Shown: positions 28,819 through 37,632 of the stretch, one piece after another
Layout of the letters: every line of letters starts with the position of its first letter
Numbering within the stretch: position 1 is the first letter of the stretch
Origin: Gemmatimonadota bacterium
GTDB lineage: Bacteria; Gemmatimonadota; Gemmatimonadetes; Gemmatimonadales; Gemmatimonadaceae
DNA length: 64,000 nucleotides
Assembly: GCA_021299375.1 (NCBI GenBank)
Contig: JAJTGR010000040.1
Span: forward strand, 1-64,000
Reading direction: 5' to 3'
Program-made: the position numbers and the translations under genes
Notes under the pieces: generated by a model
The model's database searches: none
Told to the model about the DNA's origin: nothing
The model's input: only the letters and a program-made list of their open reading frames with translations

Positions 28819-30666
28819 ATGCCAACCCTGACGGCCCGTCAGGCTCTCCGCCGCCTCCTGCCGTACTACCACCCGTACCGCCTGCAAGTTGCAGCCGGCT
28901 TGGGATCGGTCGTGCTGGCGGCTGCACTCTCGGCGCTCGTCCCCTCCTTTCTGCAGCGCGGCATCGACGCCATCCGTGACGGAGCGCCGCCGACGGCTAT
29001 CCTCCGCCTTGGCGGTGTGATGCTCGTCACCGCCGTCGCCAGCGGCCTGCTGCGCTTCGTCATGCGGCTGCTGCTCAACGGCATCAGCCGCCGCATCGAG
29101 ACCGACCTGCGGCGCGACGTCTTCGCGCGCCTCACCACCCTCGATGCCGCGTGGTTCGCGCGCTGGCGCACCGGCGACCTCATGGCACGCCTCACCAACG
29201 ACCTGAGCGCAGTGCGCATGGGCGCCGGTCCGGCCGTCATGTACTTCACCAACACGGTCTTCGGCGGCCTGTTCGCCCTCGCGATGATGGTGCGCATCAG
29301 TCCGCGGCTCTCCACGGCAGCCTTGTTGCCCATGATCGGGCTGCCGGTGCTCATGCTGCGGCTCGGGCGGCGGGTCCACGCACGCTTCGAAGCCGTGCAG
29401 TCGCAGTTCTCACAGCTTTCCACACGCGCCCAGGAGAACCTCGCCGGCGTTCGCGTCGTGCGCGCGTATCGGCAGGAGGCCGCCGAGGTCGCGCGCTTCA
29501 ACGCCCTCGGCGACCGGTATCTCGAGGCGAATGTGCGGCTCGCCAGGCTGAACGGGCTGATGAACCCCGGCTTCTCACTGCTTGCTGGCCTCGCCGCTGC
29601 CGTAACCATCGCCGTGGGCGGACAGCTGCTGATCGACGGGCGCATCACGGTTGGCGCGTACGTGGCATTCGGCATCTATCTCGCCATGCTCACCTGGCCG
29701 CTCATTGCCCTTGGCTGGACCACCAATCTGTTCCAGCGCGCCGCGGCCTCCATGGCCCGGGTGCTGGAATTGCTCGACGCCGCGCCGCTCTCGGTGCGCG
29801 ACACGGGCACCGCGGTGTTGCCCCCCATGCAACGCGCGGCGCACACCGGGCAGGGCGGCCGCCGGGTGGCATTCCGCCACGTGTCGTTTCATTACCCGGC
29901 CCCGACGGCCGCCCATGGCGACGGGGCCGCACGTGACGCCGAGTACGAGGGAGCGTCCCCCAAGCCACGCTGGGTGCTGCGCGATGTGTCGTTCGACATC
30001 CCGGCCGGCGGCACCCTCGCCATCGTGGGCGCCACAGGCTCCGGGAAGAGCGCGCTCATGGACCTCATTCCCCGCCTGTTCGACGCCCAGGAGGGCGAGA
30101 TCCGCATCGATGGCGTCGATATCCGGGACCTGCCGCTGGCGGAGCTGCGCCGCGAAATCGGTTACGTCCCCCAGGAGGCGCTGCTGTTCAGCGAGACGGT
30201 GGGCGAAAACATCGGCTATGGGTTGCCGGCGCCCGATCCTGCCATGATCGAGGAGGCCGCCGGCATCGCCCAACTGCGCGAGACCATCGCCGCCCTGCCC
30301 GATGGCGTCGACACCCGCCTCGGCGAACGGGGCATCAATCTCTCCGGCGGACAGAAGCAGCGAGCCGCGCTCGCCCGCGCCCTCGCGCGTCACCCCGGCA
30401 TCGTGCTCCTCGACGACGCGCTCTCGGCTGTGGATACCCAGACGGAGGCCGACATCCTGCGTGGGCTGCGCGGCGCGCTCCAGGGACGCACGGCCATCAT
30501 CGCATCGCATCGCATCAGCGCCGTGCGCGACGCCGACCACATCATCGTGCTCGAGGCGGGACAGATCACGGAACAGGGAACGCACGACACCCTCGTGCAC
30601 CGTGGCGGGCGCTACGCCGAGCTGTTGCAGCGCCAACAGCTGCTCGAGGCCATCGAGGCGGCCTGA
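28819..30666 (+). CDS. ABC transporter, fused permease and ATPase
   Basis: Walker A GATGSGKSALMD, signature NLSGGQKQRAALARAL, Walker B IVLLDDALSAVD; N-terminal TM domain. Confidence 0.95.
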   Translation: MPTLTARQALRRLLPYYHPYRLQVAAGLGSVVLAAALSALVPSFLQRGIDAIRDGAPPTAILRLGGVMLVTAVASGLLRFVMRLLLNGISRRIETDLRRDVFARLTTLDAAWFARWRTGDLMARLTNDLSAVRMGAGPAVMYFTNTVFGGLFALAMMVRISPRLSTAALLPMIGLPVLMLRLGRRVHARFEAVQSQFSQLSTRAQENLAGVRVVRAYRQEAAEVARFNALGDRYLEANVRLARLNGLMNPGFSLLAGLAAAVTIAVGGQLLIDGRITVGAYVAFGIYLAMLTWPLIALGWTTNLFQRAAASMARVLELLDAAPLSVRDTGTAVLPPMQRAAHTGQGGRRVAFRHVSFHYPAPTAAHGDGAARDAEYEGASPKPRWVLRDVSFDIPAGGTLAIVGATGSGKSALMDLIPRLFDAQEGEIRIDGVDIRDLPLAELRREIGYVPQEALLFSETVGENIGYGLPAPDPAMIEEAAGIAQLRETIAALPDGVDTRLGERGINLSGGQKQRAALARALARHPGIVLLDDALSAVDTQTEADILRGLRGALQGRTAIIASHRISAVRDADHIIVLEAGQITEQGTHDTLVHRGGRYAELLQRQQLLEAIEAA

Positions 30667-30716
30667 CCGGTTGCGGACGGCGAGCGCCGATGGCTGACAC
30701 GGTGCACCGCCCCGTC

Positions 30717-32606
30717 CTACGGTCGCGGCGCGAACTCCCGCCGTAACGACTCCGCGTCCCATGCCGCGTCGGCCAGTGCCTGATCGTCGACCGCAAAGTC
30801 ACGCTGCAGCGTGTCTTCGAGGTCGGCCACGGTGGCACGGACCCGCGACAGAAACGACGTCATCTCCTGACGTCCCTCACCCGCCAGCAGGTGCAGGTGC
30901 TGCTCGTCGTAGCGCCGGAACGCCTGGGCCGACCGGTGCGCCCGATGCGCCCGCACCCCCACCGCGCGCAGCGCATCGACACCCACGCGCAGCGCCGTGT
31001 CGAGCGTGTCACGGTAGACCTGCGCAATGCCCAGCTCGAGCAGGTCGAAGGTCACCGGACGGTTTTCGGCGCGCGCCAGAATGCGCAGCTGCGGAAAGTG
31101 CGTGCGCGCCGTGCGGGCGATCTCCAGCGCCGTCTCGGCGTCGCCAATGGCGATCACCAGCGCCGCCGCGTTGCTGGCCCCCGCCGTGTGCAGCAGGTCG
31201 AGGCGCGAGGCATCACCGAAGTACACCTCGAGCCCGATCCGTCGCAGCACGTCCACCCGATCGCTGTCCACATCGAGCACCACCGGCCGCACCCCATTGG
31301 CGCGCAGCAACCGTCCCACGGTACTCCCGAACTGCCCGAAGCCGGCGATGATGACCGTGCCCTGATGTCCCACGACATCGGGAGCCCGCGAGGCCGGCGC
31401 CTTGACCGGCGTGAGGCGCGGCTGCAGCACCGTGTCGTAGAGCAGCAGCAGCGCTGGGGTGAGCGCCATGCTGAGCGCCACCGTGGCCACCAGCAAGCCG
31501 CTCACCTGCGCGTTCATGATCTGCTGTTGCGACGCATAGCTGAGCAGCACGAAGCAGAACTCGCCCCCCTGCGCCAGCGCCAGCGAGAACAGCAGGCCGT
31601 GCTCGCGCCCCATGCGGAAGCCACGGGCCAGGGCCCCGAGCACCGCGGCCTTGAGTACCACCACCCCAATGACCAGTCCCGCCACAGTGCCACCGTGTTC
31701 GGCGATGAGCGCAAAGTCGATGGAGGCGCCCACGGCGAGAAAGAACAGTCCGAGCAGCAGCCCCTTGAACGGCTCCACATCGCTGACCAATTCATGGCGG
31801 AATTCGCTGTCGGCCAGCACCACGCCGGCGAGGAACGTGCCCAGTGCCGCCGAGAGCCCCACCGCCTGCATGACCAGCGCGATGCCGATCACGAGCAGCA
31901 GCGACGCCGCCGTGAACAGCTCGCGCAGGTGGGTGCGCGCAATGATGCGGAACACCGGTCGCACCACGAAGCGCCCTGACGCCACCACACCGGCAACCGC
32001 CGCCAGCGTGGCGACTGCCTGCACCCACCCCGGCTGGGTGGTGATCCACGCCGGATGGGTCCCGGTGGCGGCAGGCGCTGCGGCGGTCGGTGCCAGCAAC
32101 GGTAACACGGCCAGCATGGGAATGACCGCGAGATCCTGGAAGAGCAGTACCGCAAACGCGCGCTCGCCGGCCAGCGTCTTCATGACCCCCTTTTCCTGCA
32201 GCGACTGCAGCACGATCGCCGTGGACGACAGCGAGAGAATGAGTCCCGCCGCCACCGACACCTGCCACGACTGTCCGAGCGCCAGCCCGATGGGCACGAT
32301 CGCGGCAGCGGTGCCCAGCACCTGCAACCCGCCCATCCCCAACAGGATGCCGCGCAATGCCCACAGCCTGCTCAGCTCCAGCTCGAGCCCCACCAGGAAG
32401 AGCATCATGACCACACCGAACTCGGCAAAGTGCATGATGTCCTGCCCTTCCCTCCCGATCAGCCCCAGCGCGAAGGGCCCGATGGCAACCCCGGCGAGCA
32501 GATAGCCGAGCACCGAGCCGAGGCCAAGTCGCTTGGCGATCGGCACGGCCACGACGGCAGCGGCGAGATACGCGAACGCCTGGAAGAAGAAGCCCTGGTC
32601 GTTCAT
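30717..32606 (-). CDS. CPA2-type K+/H+ antiporter with TrkA-N domain (KefB/KefC-like)
   Basis: GSVLGYLLAGVAIGPFALGLI, GVVMMLFLVGLELE, VIIAGFGQFGSTVGRLLRANGVRPVVLDVDSDRVD. Confidence 0.93.
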   Translation of the reverse strand: MNDQGFFFQAFAYLAAAVVAVPIAKRLGLGSVLGYLLAGVAIGPFALGLIGREGQDIMHFAEFGVVMMLFLVGLELELSRLWALRGILLGMGGLQVLGTAAAIVPIGLALGQSWQVSVAAGLILSLSSTAIVLQSLQEKGVMKTLAGERAFAVLLFQDLAVIPMLAVLPLLAPTAAAPAATGTHPAWITTQPGWVQAVATLAAVAGVVASGRFVVRPVFRIIARTHLRELFTAASLLLVIGIALVMQAVGLSAALGTFLAGVVLADSEFRHELVSDVEPFKGLLLGLFFLAVGASIDFALIAEHGGTVAGLVIGVVVLKAAVLGALARGFRMGREHGLLFSLALAQGGEFCFVLLSYASQQQIMNAQVSGLLVATVALSMALTPALLLLYDTVLQPRLTPVKAPASRAPDVVGHQGTVIIAGFGQFGSTVGRLLRANGVRPVVLDVDSDRVDVLRRIGLEVYFGDASRLDLLHTAGASNAAALVIAIGDAETALEIARTARTHFPQLRILARAENRPVTFDLLELGIAQVYRDTLDTALRVGVDALRAVGVRAHRAHRSAQAFRRYDEQHLHLLAGEGRQEMTSFLSRVRATVADLEDTLQRDFAVDDQALADAAWDAESLRREFAPRP

Positions 32607-33181
32607 GCCTGCAGCTCCTGCCGCGCCCCCTGCACGAGAGACGCGAGGAGGCCCCGGTAGCGCACGGCCTCGGCTTCGATGTCGGTGGGTGTCATGGCAT
32701 GCGTGCCATGGATGACGTGGGGCGGCAGCCACTGCATGCGGCAGAGCAGCGCCGTGTTCTCGAGCGGCGCCAGCAGCTGCGCGACACTCATGCGGTTGCG
32801 GCCGCCGGGGGTGTACGCATTCGCGCCGCCACCCGCGCTCACGATCTGCAGCCAGCACTTGCCGGTCAGCGCCGTCCCCTCCCGGCCGTAGGCCCAGCCA
32901 TGCTCGAGAACGAGGTCCTGCCACTGTTTGACGAGCGCCGGGGTGCTGTACCAGTAAAAGGGGCACTGCACCACGAGCACGTCGTGTGCCGCCAGCAGGG
33001 CCTGCTCACGTCGCACATCGACGTCGAAGTCGGGGTAGGCTTCGTACAGATCGTGCACCGTGATGCCGGGCATCGTACGCGCCTCCGCAAGAAGGCGCCG
33101 ATGCACCCGTGAGCGCTCGAGCGCCGGATGCGCGAACAGCAGGAGCACCCGTCGTGCCGGCGTGCTGCTCTCGTCGGTCAT
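32603..33181 (-). CDS. NAD(P)H quinone oxidoreductase-type flavoprotein (KefF/KefG-like ancillary)
   Basis: VLLLFAHPALERSRVHRRLL, VVQCPFYWYSTPALVKQWQDLVLEHGWAYG; overlaps the antiporter start by 4 bp. Confidence 0.9.
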   Translation of the reverse strand: MTDESSTPARRVLLLFAHPALERSRVHRRLLAEARTMPGITVHDLYEAYPDFDVDVRREQALLAAHDVLVVQCPFYWYSTPALVKQWQDLVLEHGWAYGREGTALTGKCWLQIVSAGGGANAYTPGGRNRMSVAQLLAPLENTALLCRMQWLPPHVIHGTHAMTPTDIEAEAVRYRGLLASLVQGARQELQA

Positions 33182-33197
33182 CGCGGAGGCATGCAGG

Positions 33198-33923
33198 TCA
33201 GATTCGCTCGACGAGAAACGCGGGGGTGAGCGGCTGCAACCACGCCGCCAGGCGTTCGAACCAGCCGGTGAACATGAGCACACCCACCAGCACGAGCAGG
33301 AGGCCGGCAAGGCGATTCGCCGTGCCGATGTTGCGCTTGAACGCCTGGAAGAAGCCGAGGAAGCGGTCGAGCAGCAGGGCGCTCAGCAGGAACGGCACCG
33401 CGAGGCCCAGCGAGTAGAAGGTGAGCAGGGTAATGCCCTTGCCCAGCTCCGTCTCGTTCGCCGCCAGCAGCAGGATGGCACCGAGCGTGGGACCGAGACA
33501 GGGCGTCCAGCCCGCCCCGAAGGCGATCCCGACGACCACGGTACCGAGGTACCCGAGGGGCTTGTCGCTCAGGTGCACACGGCGCTCCTGCTGCAGCGCG
33601 CCGACCTTGATGACATCCAGCATCCAGAGTCCCATGAGCACCATGAGCACCCCGCCGAGGCGTGCAATCCACACGCGATACTCGCGCAACAGCTGGCCGA
33701 AGGCACTCGCCCCGGCACCAAGGGCCACGAAGATGAACGTGAAGCCCAGCACGAAGAGCAACGCGTGCACGAGCGCCGTTCGCCGGGCGCGCGACACATC
33801 GTCGAGTCCCATGCCCGTGATGAACGTGACGTAGCTGGGCACTAGCGGTAGCACGCAAGGGCTCAGGAAGCTGAGCAGCCCGGCAGTGAAGGCCACAAGG
33901 ATGGTGAGAGACTCAGGCGCCAC
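33198..33923 (-). CDS. ccdA: Cytochrome c biogenesis protein CcdA family
   Basis: FTAGLLSFLSPCVLPLVPSYVTFITG ... GWTPCLGPTLGAIL. Confidence 0.93.
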   Translation of the reverse strand: MAPESLTILVAFTAGLLSFLSPCVLPLVPSYVTFITGMGLDDVSRARRTALVHALLFVLGFTFIFVALGAGASAFGQLLREYRVWIARLGGVLMVLMGLWMLDVIKVGALQQERRVHLSDKPLGYLGTVVVGIAFGAGWTPCLGPTLGAILLLAANETELGKGITLLTFYSLGLAVPFLLSALLLDRFLGFFQAFKRNIGTANRLAGLLLVLVGVLMFTGWFERLAAWLQPLTPAFLVERI

Positions 33924-33943
33924 GATTGGTCCGGAAGAGAGAA

Positions 33944-34423
33944 TCAGCGCGGAGCGCCGCGGCCACTGCCTCGCCGGCAGTCACCACACAGCCCATAGAT
34001 GACCAGCCGATGCCGCTGTCGCGAGAAGTCGTGGGCCTCGGCCAGCAGTGTCGTCATGCGCTCGAGACGTTCGTCACGAAACTCCGTGACCCGGCCACAG
34101 ACGGTGCACAGCAGATGTTCATGATGCGGAACGCCACGGGACGCTTCGTACCGCTTGAAGCCCTCCCCGAAATCACGCTCCACCACCAGCCCGCTCCGCA
34201 CCAGCACCTCCAACGTCCGATAGACGGTGGCCGTGCCCGCCGATGCGCCGCGCGCGCGCAACTCGGTGGCCACCTCGTCGGCCGAGAGGTGCCGGTCGGT
34301 ACCAAGCACCACCTCGGCGATCGCCAGACGCTGCGCCGTGGCGGGAAGGTTGTGATCGCGCAGGAATGCACGGAACGCCTCCCGGTCGGCGACAATCGCG
34401 GCAGCGTCCGACGTGTGGCTCAT
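33944..34423 (-). CDS. Fur-family transcriptional regulator
   Basis: LPATAQRLAIAEVVLGTDRHLSADEVATELRARG..ATVYRTLEVLVRSGLV; HHEHLLCTVCGRVTEF. Confidence 0.94.
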   Translation of the reverse strand: MSHTSDAAAIVADREAFRAFLRDHNLPATAQRLAIAEVVLGTDRHLSADEVATELRARGASAGTATVYRTLEVLVRSGLVVERDFGEGFKRYEASRGVPHHEHLLCTVCGRVTEFRDERLERMTTLLAEAHDFSRQRHRLVIYGLCGDCRRGSGRGAPR

Positions 34424-35154
34424 TCCGCGACGGACGCCGCCGGCACCGGGACCCGAAGGATCTTCGCGACCTGCGCCGCCGTGTACCGGATGATCTCCGA
34501 CTCTTCACCGGCCCGCCGCTGCACGCCGCGTACGACGGTCTCAACCGTTACCAGCGGCGCGTCGGCCTCGGCCTTGAGGCTGGACTCCCACTTGCCGCGC
34601 TCGGGCCCCTTGATGACGTAGCGATAGCGGGCCGTATACACGGTGTGCCGCACCGGGCGAATCGTAGGGGCGAGCGGGACGCGCTCGACCGCCTCGCCCT
34701 CGCCCTGTTCGTCGTCGGTGGGGTCGGCGATCGGTGCGCCAGCACGGGAGATATCCTCGTCGTCGCTCGCCTCGTCGACCAGCGTCTCGACGGGCACCCT
34801 GTCGGCCGGGTCGCCCAGCGGCTCCTCCGGCTGTGCCTCGGCGAGGGCCTCGAGCGCCAGTTCGGGCTCCGTCGGCTCCCCGGCCGCTGACAGCTCCGAT
34901 GCGGCCACAACCTCCGGCACCCGCACGGCGAGCACGGCGATTCCCGTCTCGACGGTGCCCTGCCTCAATGGCGAAAACAGGTGCAGTTCCTCCAGCAGGC
35001 TGAGCGGAATCTCGGCCATCACCGCACGGAGAAACCGCTCACAGACCTCGGAGACCGGGGCATCGGCGCGATCGGGAAGCGAAGGTGCGGTGGGCGACGG
35101 CGCATCAGCAATCTCCTGCTGGACGTCGGACACGGGAGTCAACGGAGCGGTCAT
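34420..35154 (-). CDS. Conserved hypothetical protein
   Basis: Long ORF, start overlapping the Fur gene's reading region; acidic linker then VRHTVYTARYRYVIKGPERGKWESSLKA. Confidence 0.6.
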   Translation of the reverse strand: MTAPLTPVSDVQQEIADAPSPTAPSLPDRADAPVSEVCERFLRAVMAEIPLSLLEELHLFSPLRQGTVETGIAVLAVRVPEVVAASELSAAGEPTEPELALEALAEAQPEEPLGDPADRVPVETLVDEASDDEDISRAGAPIADPTDDEQGEGEAVERVPLAPTIRPVRHTVYTARYRYVIKGPERGKWESSLKAEADAPLVTVETVVRGVQRRAGEESEIIRYTAAQVAKILRVPVPAASVAE

Positions 35155-35245
35155 CACCAAGGGTTGGGGGACTGGGATGGGAAAGATCACCGGCCCCTCG
35201 AGGGGGTACAAGCCGAGACATGGGTTGCGCCCTGCCCCAGGTCCA

Positions 35246-35281
35246 TTATCTTACTGATAAATTGTTGCTCGACAAACTACC
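35246..35281 (+). promoter_or_regulatory. Two palindromes (TTATC-N5-GATAA; TTGT-N6-ACAA) immediately upstream of the YceI gene
   Basis: Direct reading: ttatcttactgataaattgttgctcgacaaactaccatg. Confidence 0.5.
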
Positions 35282-35923
35282 ATGTTCACGGCACACGCCC
35301 TGCCCGTTCTCTCTGGAGCTGTCATGCTCGCACCCCGTTCGGCCCGTCATGTGACCACCCTGCTGTCGCTGCTCTCGCTGCCGCTCCTCGCCGCCGCACG
35401 TCCGCTGCCCGAGCCGAAGCCGCATGTCATCGACAAGGCGCACAGCGAGATCAATTTCGTTGCGGATTCGCGGCTGCTCAGCGCACACGGTTTCTTCGGC
35501 AAGTGGGACGCCGATGTGAAGCTCGACGCGGCCAACTGGACCAACTCGTCCGTCAGCATCACGATCGACGCGGCCAGCATCAACACGCGCGTGGAGCGTC
35601 GTGACGGGCACCTGAAGAGCGCCGATTTCTTCGACGTGGCCAAGCACCCGACCATCACCTTCAAGTCGGTGAGCGTGGCGTCCGCGGGCGCGAACAAGCT
35701 CGAGATCACCGGCGACCTGACCGTGCGCGGCACCACCAGGCGCATCACCGTCCCGGCCACGATGATGTTCTATGAGCAAGGCACCGGCCGCTTCCGCGGC
35801 ACCTTCACGATCAACCGGATGGACTACGGGGTGAGCTACGATTCGAAGCTCAACCCGATCCAACCCGAGGTGCAGGTGCAGTGGGATATCGCCCTGAGCG
35901 AGCCCAAGCCCCCCGCGAAGTAG
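35282..35923 (+). CDS. YceI family periplasmic protein
   Basis: HVIDKAHSEINFVADSRLLSAHGFFGKWDADVKLD..DGHLKSADFFDVAKHPTITFKSVSV. Confidence 0.95.
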   Translation: MFTAHALPVLSGAVMLAPRSARHVTTLLSLLSLPLLAAARPLPEPKPHVIDKAHSEINFVADSRLLSAHGFFGKWDADVKLDAANWTNSSVSITIDAASINTRVERRDGHLKSADFFDVAKHPTITFKSVSVASAGANKLEITGDLTVRGTTRRITVPATMMFYEQGTGRFRGTFTINRMDYGVSYDSKLNPIQPEVQVQWDIALSEPKPPAK

Positions 35924-35943
35924 GCCACGCCATCGACACGACG

Positions 35944-35975
35944 AACGCCGACCGCGCCCCGCGCAGTCGGCGTTT
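35944..35975 (+). terminator. Intrinsic terminator after the YceI gene
   Basis: aacgccgac cgcgccccgcgca gtcggcgttt. Confidence 0.7.
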
Positions 35976-36028
35976 CCATTTCCCGCGCCCCCCCAGCTCG
36001 CGCCCCTCCGGCTTGCGCCGTCCCGCCG

Positions 36029-37177
36029 TTACCCCGCCGCGACGATCCCTTCCGCCGCCCGCACCAGCGTGTCCGCCGCCTGCACCAGGCTCACCCGGAA
36101 CTTGCCCCGGCCGGCTGCCCCGAAGGCGATACCCGGTGTCACGACCACGCCTGGCCCCCGCAAGAGCGTATCGACCCACTCCCAGTCGCTCAGCCCTGCC
36201 GGCACGTCAAGCCACAGGTACATCGTCGCCCGCGGCGCCTCCACCGGCCATCCGCCGCGCCGGAATGCCGCCACGATCGCATCGCGCCGCGAGCGATACT
36301 CGGCGACGATCGGCGGCACCAGCGTCGCGTGGTGCAGGAACGCCGCCGTCCCCGCCAGCTGCGCGAGCGTCGATACCCCATAGCCGATGTTCGAGCGATA
36401 GGCATCCAGCCGCGTGATGGCCTCGCGCTTGCCCGCCATGAAGGCAATCCGCACCCCCGCCATGTTGAAGCTCTTGCTGCAGGTGTGCGTCTCCACGGCC
36501 ACCCGGTGCGCACCCGGCACTTGCAGCACACTCGGCACCGCGAACCCGTCGAAGGACAGCTCACTGTACGCGAGGTCACTGAGCAGGAGCACCCCGTGCC
36601 GCTCCGCAAACGCCACATAGCGGGCGAGTTCGTCGAGCGATACCGCCGTGGTGGTCGGATTGCCCGGGTAGTTCACGATCATGACTTTCGCGCGCGCCAC
36701 GTGCGCGGCGTCGATCGCCTCGAGATCGAGGCGCCCGTCGGCGAGGAACGGCACGAACACCGGCTCGGCCCCAGCCAGCATCGCGGCGCGCGCGTACACC
36801 GGGTAGTACACCTCCGGCACCAGCACCACGTCACCAGGATTCACCTGCGACTGGATGAGCTCCGCGATCCCTTCCTTCGAACCCGCGAGCGCGAGCACCT
36901 CCTGCACCGGATCGAGATGCACGCCGAAGCGCGACGCGAGATACCCCTGCACCGCCGCGGCATACTGCGGGTGCGCCCGGAAATGCGGGTAGCCGCTGAG
37001 CGCGCGATCGGCGGCCGCGCGCTGCATCGCCTCCACGACCACCTCGGGAATTGGCCCATCGGGACTCCCGATGCCGACATCGATGAGCGTCTTGCCCGAC
37101 GCGCGCGCCGCCGCGCGGCGGGCGTCGAGCTCGTAGAACACGTAGGGAGGGATGGCGTCGAGTGTCCGGGCAGTCAT
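36029..37177 (-). CDS. Class I/II PLP aminotransferase (DapL/AspC-like)
   Basis: IDVGIGSPDGPIPEVVVEAM, LALAGSKEGIAEL, IVNYPGNPTTTAVS, THTCSKSFNMAGVRIAF. Confidence 0.93.
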   Translation of the reverse strand: MTARTLDAIPPYVFYELDARRAAARASGKTLIDVGIGSPDGPIPEVVVEAMQRAAADRALSGYPHFRAHPQYAAAVQGYLASRFGVHLDPVQEVLALAGSKEGIAELIQSQVNPGDVVLVPEVYYPVYARAAMLAGAEPVFVPFLADGRLDLEAIDAAHVARAKVMIVNYPGNPTTTAVSLDELARYVAFAERHGVLLLSDLAYSELSFDGFAVPSVLQVPGAHRVAVETHTCSKSFNMAGVRIAFMAGKREAITRLDAYRSNIGYGVSTLAQLAGTAAFLHHATLVPPIVAEYRSRRDAIVAAFRRGGWPVEAPRATMYLWLDVPAGLSDWEWVDTLLRGPGVVVTPGIAFGAAGRGKFRVSLVQAADTLVRAAEGIVAAG

Positions 37178-37307
37178 GGGCGTGAAGTTAGCATGCAATC
37201 GACGCCAGAGCCGGGGAACGCGGTTCCCGGCACCCGCGCTACAGCGGCGCTTCCGGCTTCGGCGTGGGTGGGTCTGTCCACGTCGCGGTCCCCTGGATAG
37301 CTGGCCA

Positions 37308-37335
37308 GGCGGGCACCGCGAGGCGGGCACCGCCT
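37308..37335. repeat. 14-bp tandem repeat x2 adjoining element copy 2
   Basis: aggcgggcaccgcg/aggcgggcaccgcc. Confidence 0.85.
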
Positions 37336-37631
37336 TCGGCGTCGCGATCACCAACGGGAGAACAGCCGGATCGCCCTGCCCAGCAGCCCACCCGCGCGCG
37401 CTCCGCGGGTGGCGCACCCGGGGTGAGCCGGTGGGGCCTCCCGTCGTGGATCGCCCCCCGCAGGGGGGCCACGACGCCATCGCGCCGGGCTCGCTCGACC
37501 GGGCGCGCTTCGCACGGCGCGTGATGCCGGGGTGATGCCGGGGTGGCCCCGGACGCCCCCGACCGCCATAGGGCGCGCGATTCCGGCTGCCGCGCAACCG
37601 AACGCCACCCCACGCGAAACCGCGAAGAGCC
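37323..37631 (-). repeat. Dispersed intergenic element, copy 2
   Basis: Reverse complement matches 14430-14744; contains an internal 11-bp duplication ccccggcatca x2. Confidence 0.93.
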
Positions 37632-37632
37632 C

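Noticed and set aside
27731-28927. 398-aa minus-strand ORF overlapping the glycine-zipper lipoprotein
   Set aside because: Alternative frame of a GC-rich gene; the 27829..28728 frame has a clear lipobox and glycine zipper.
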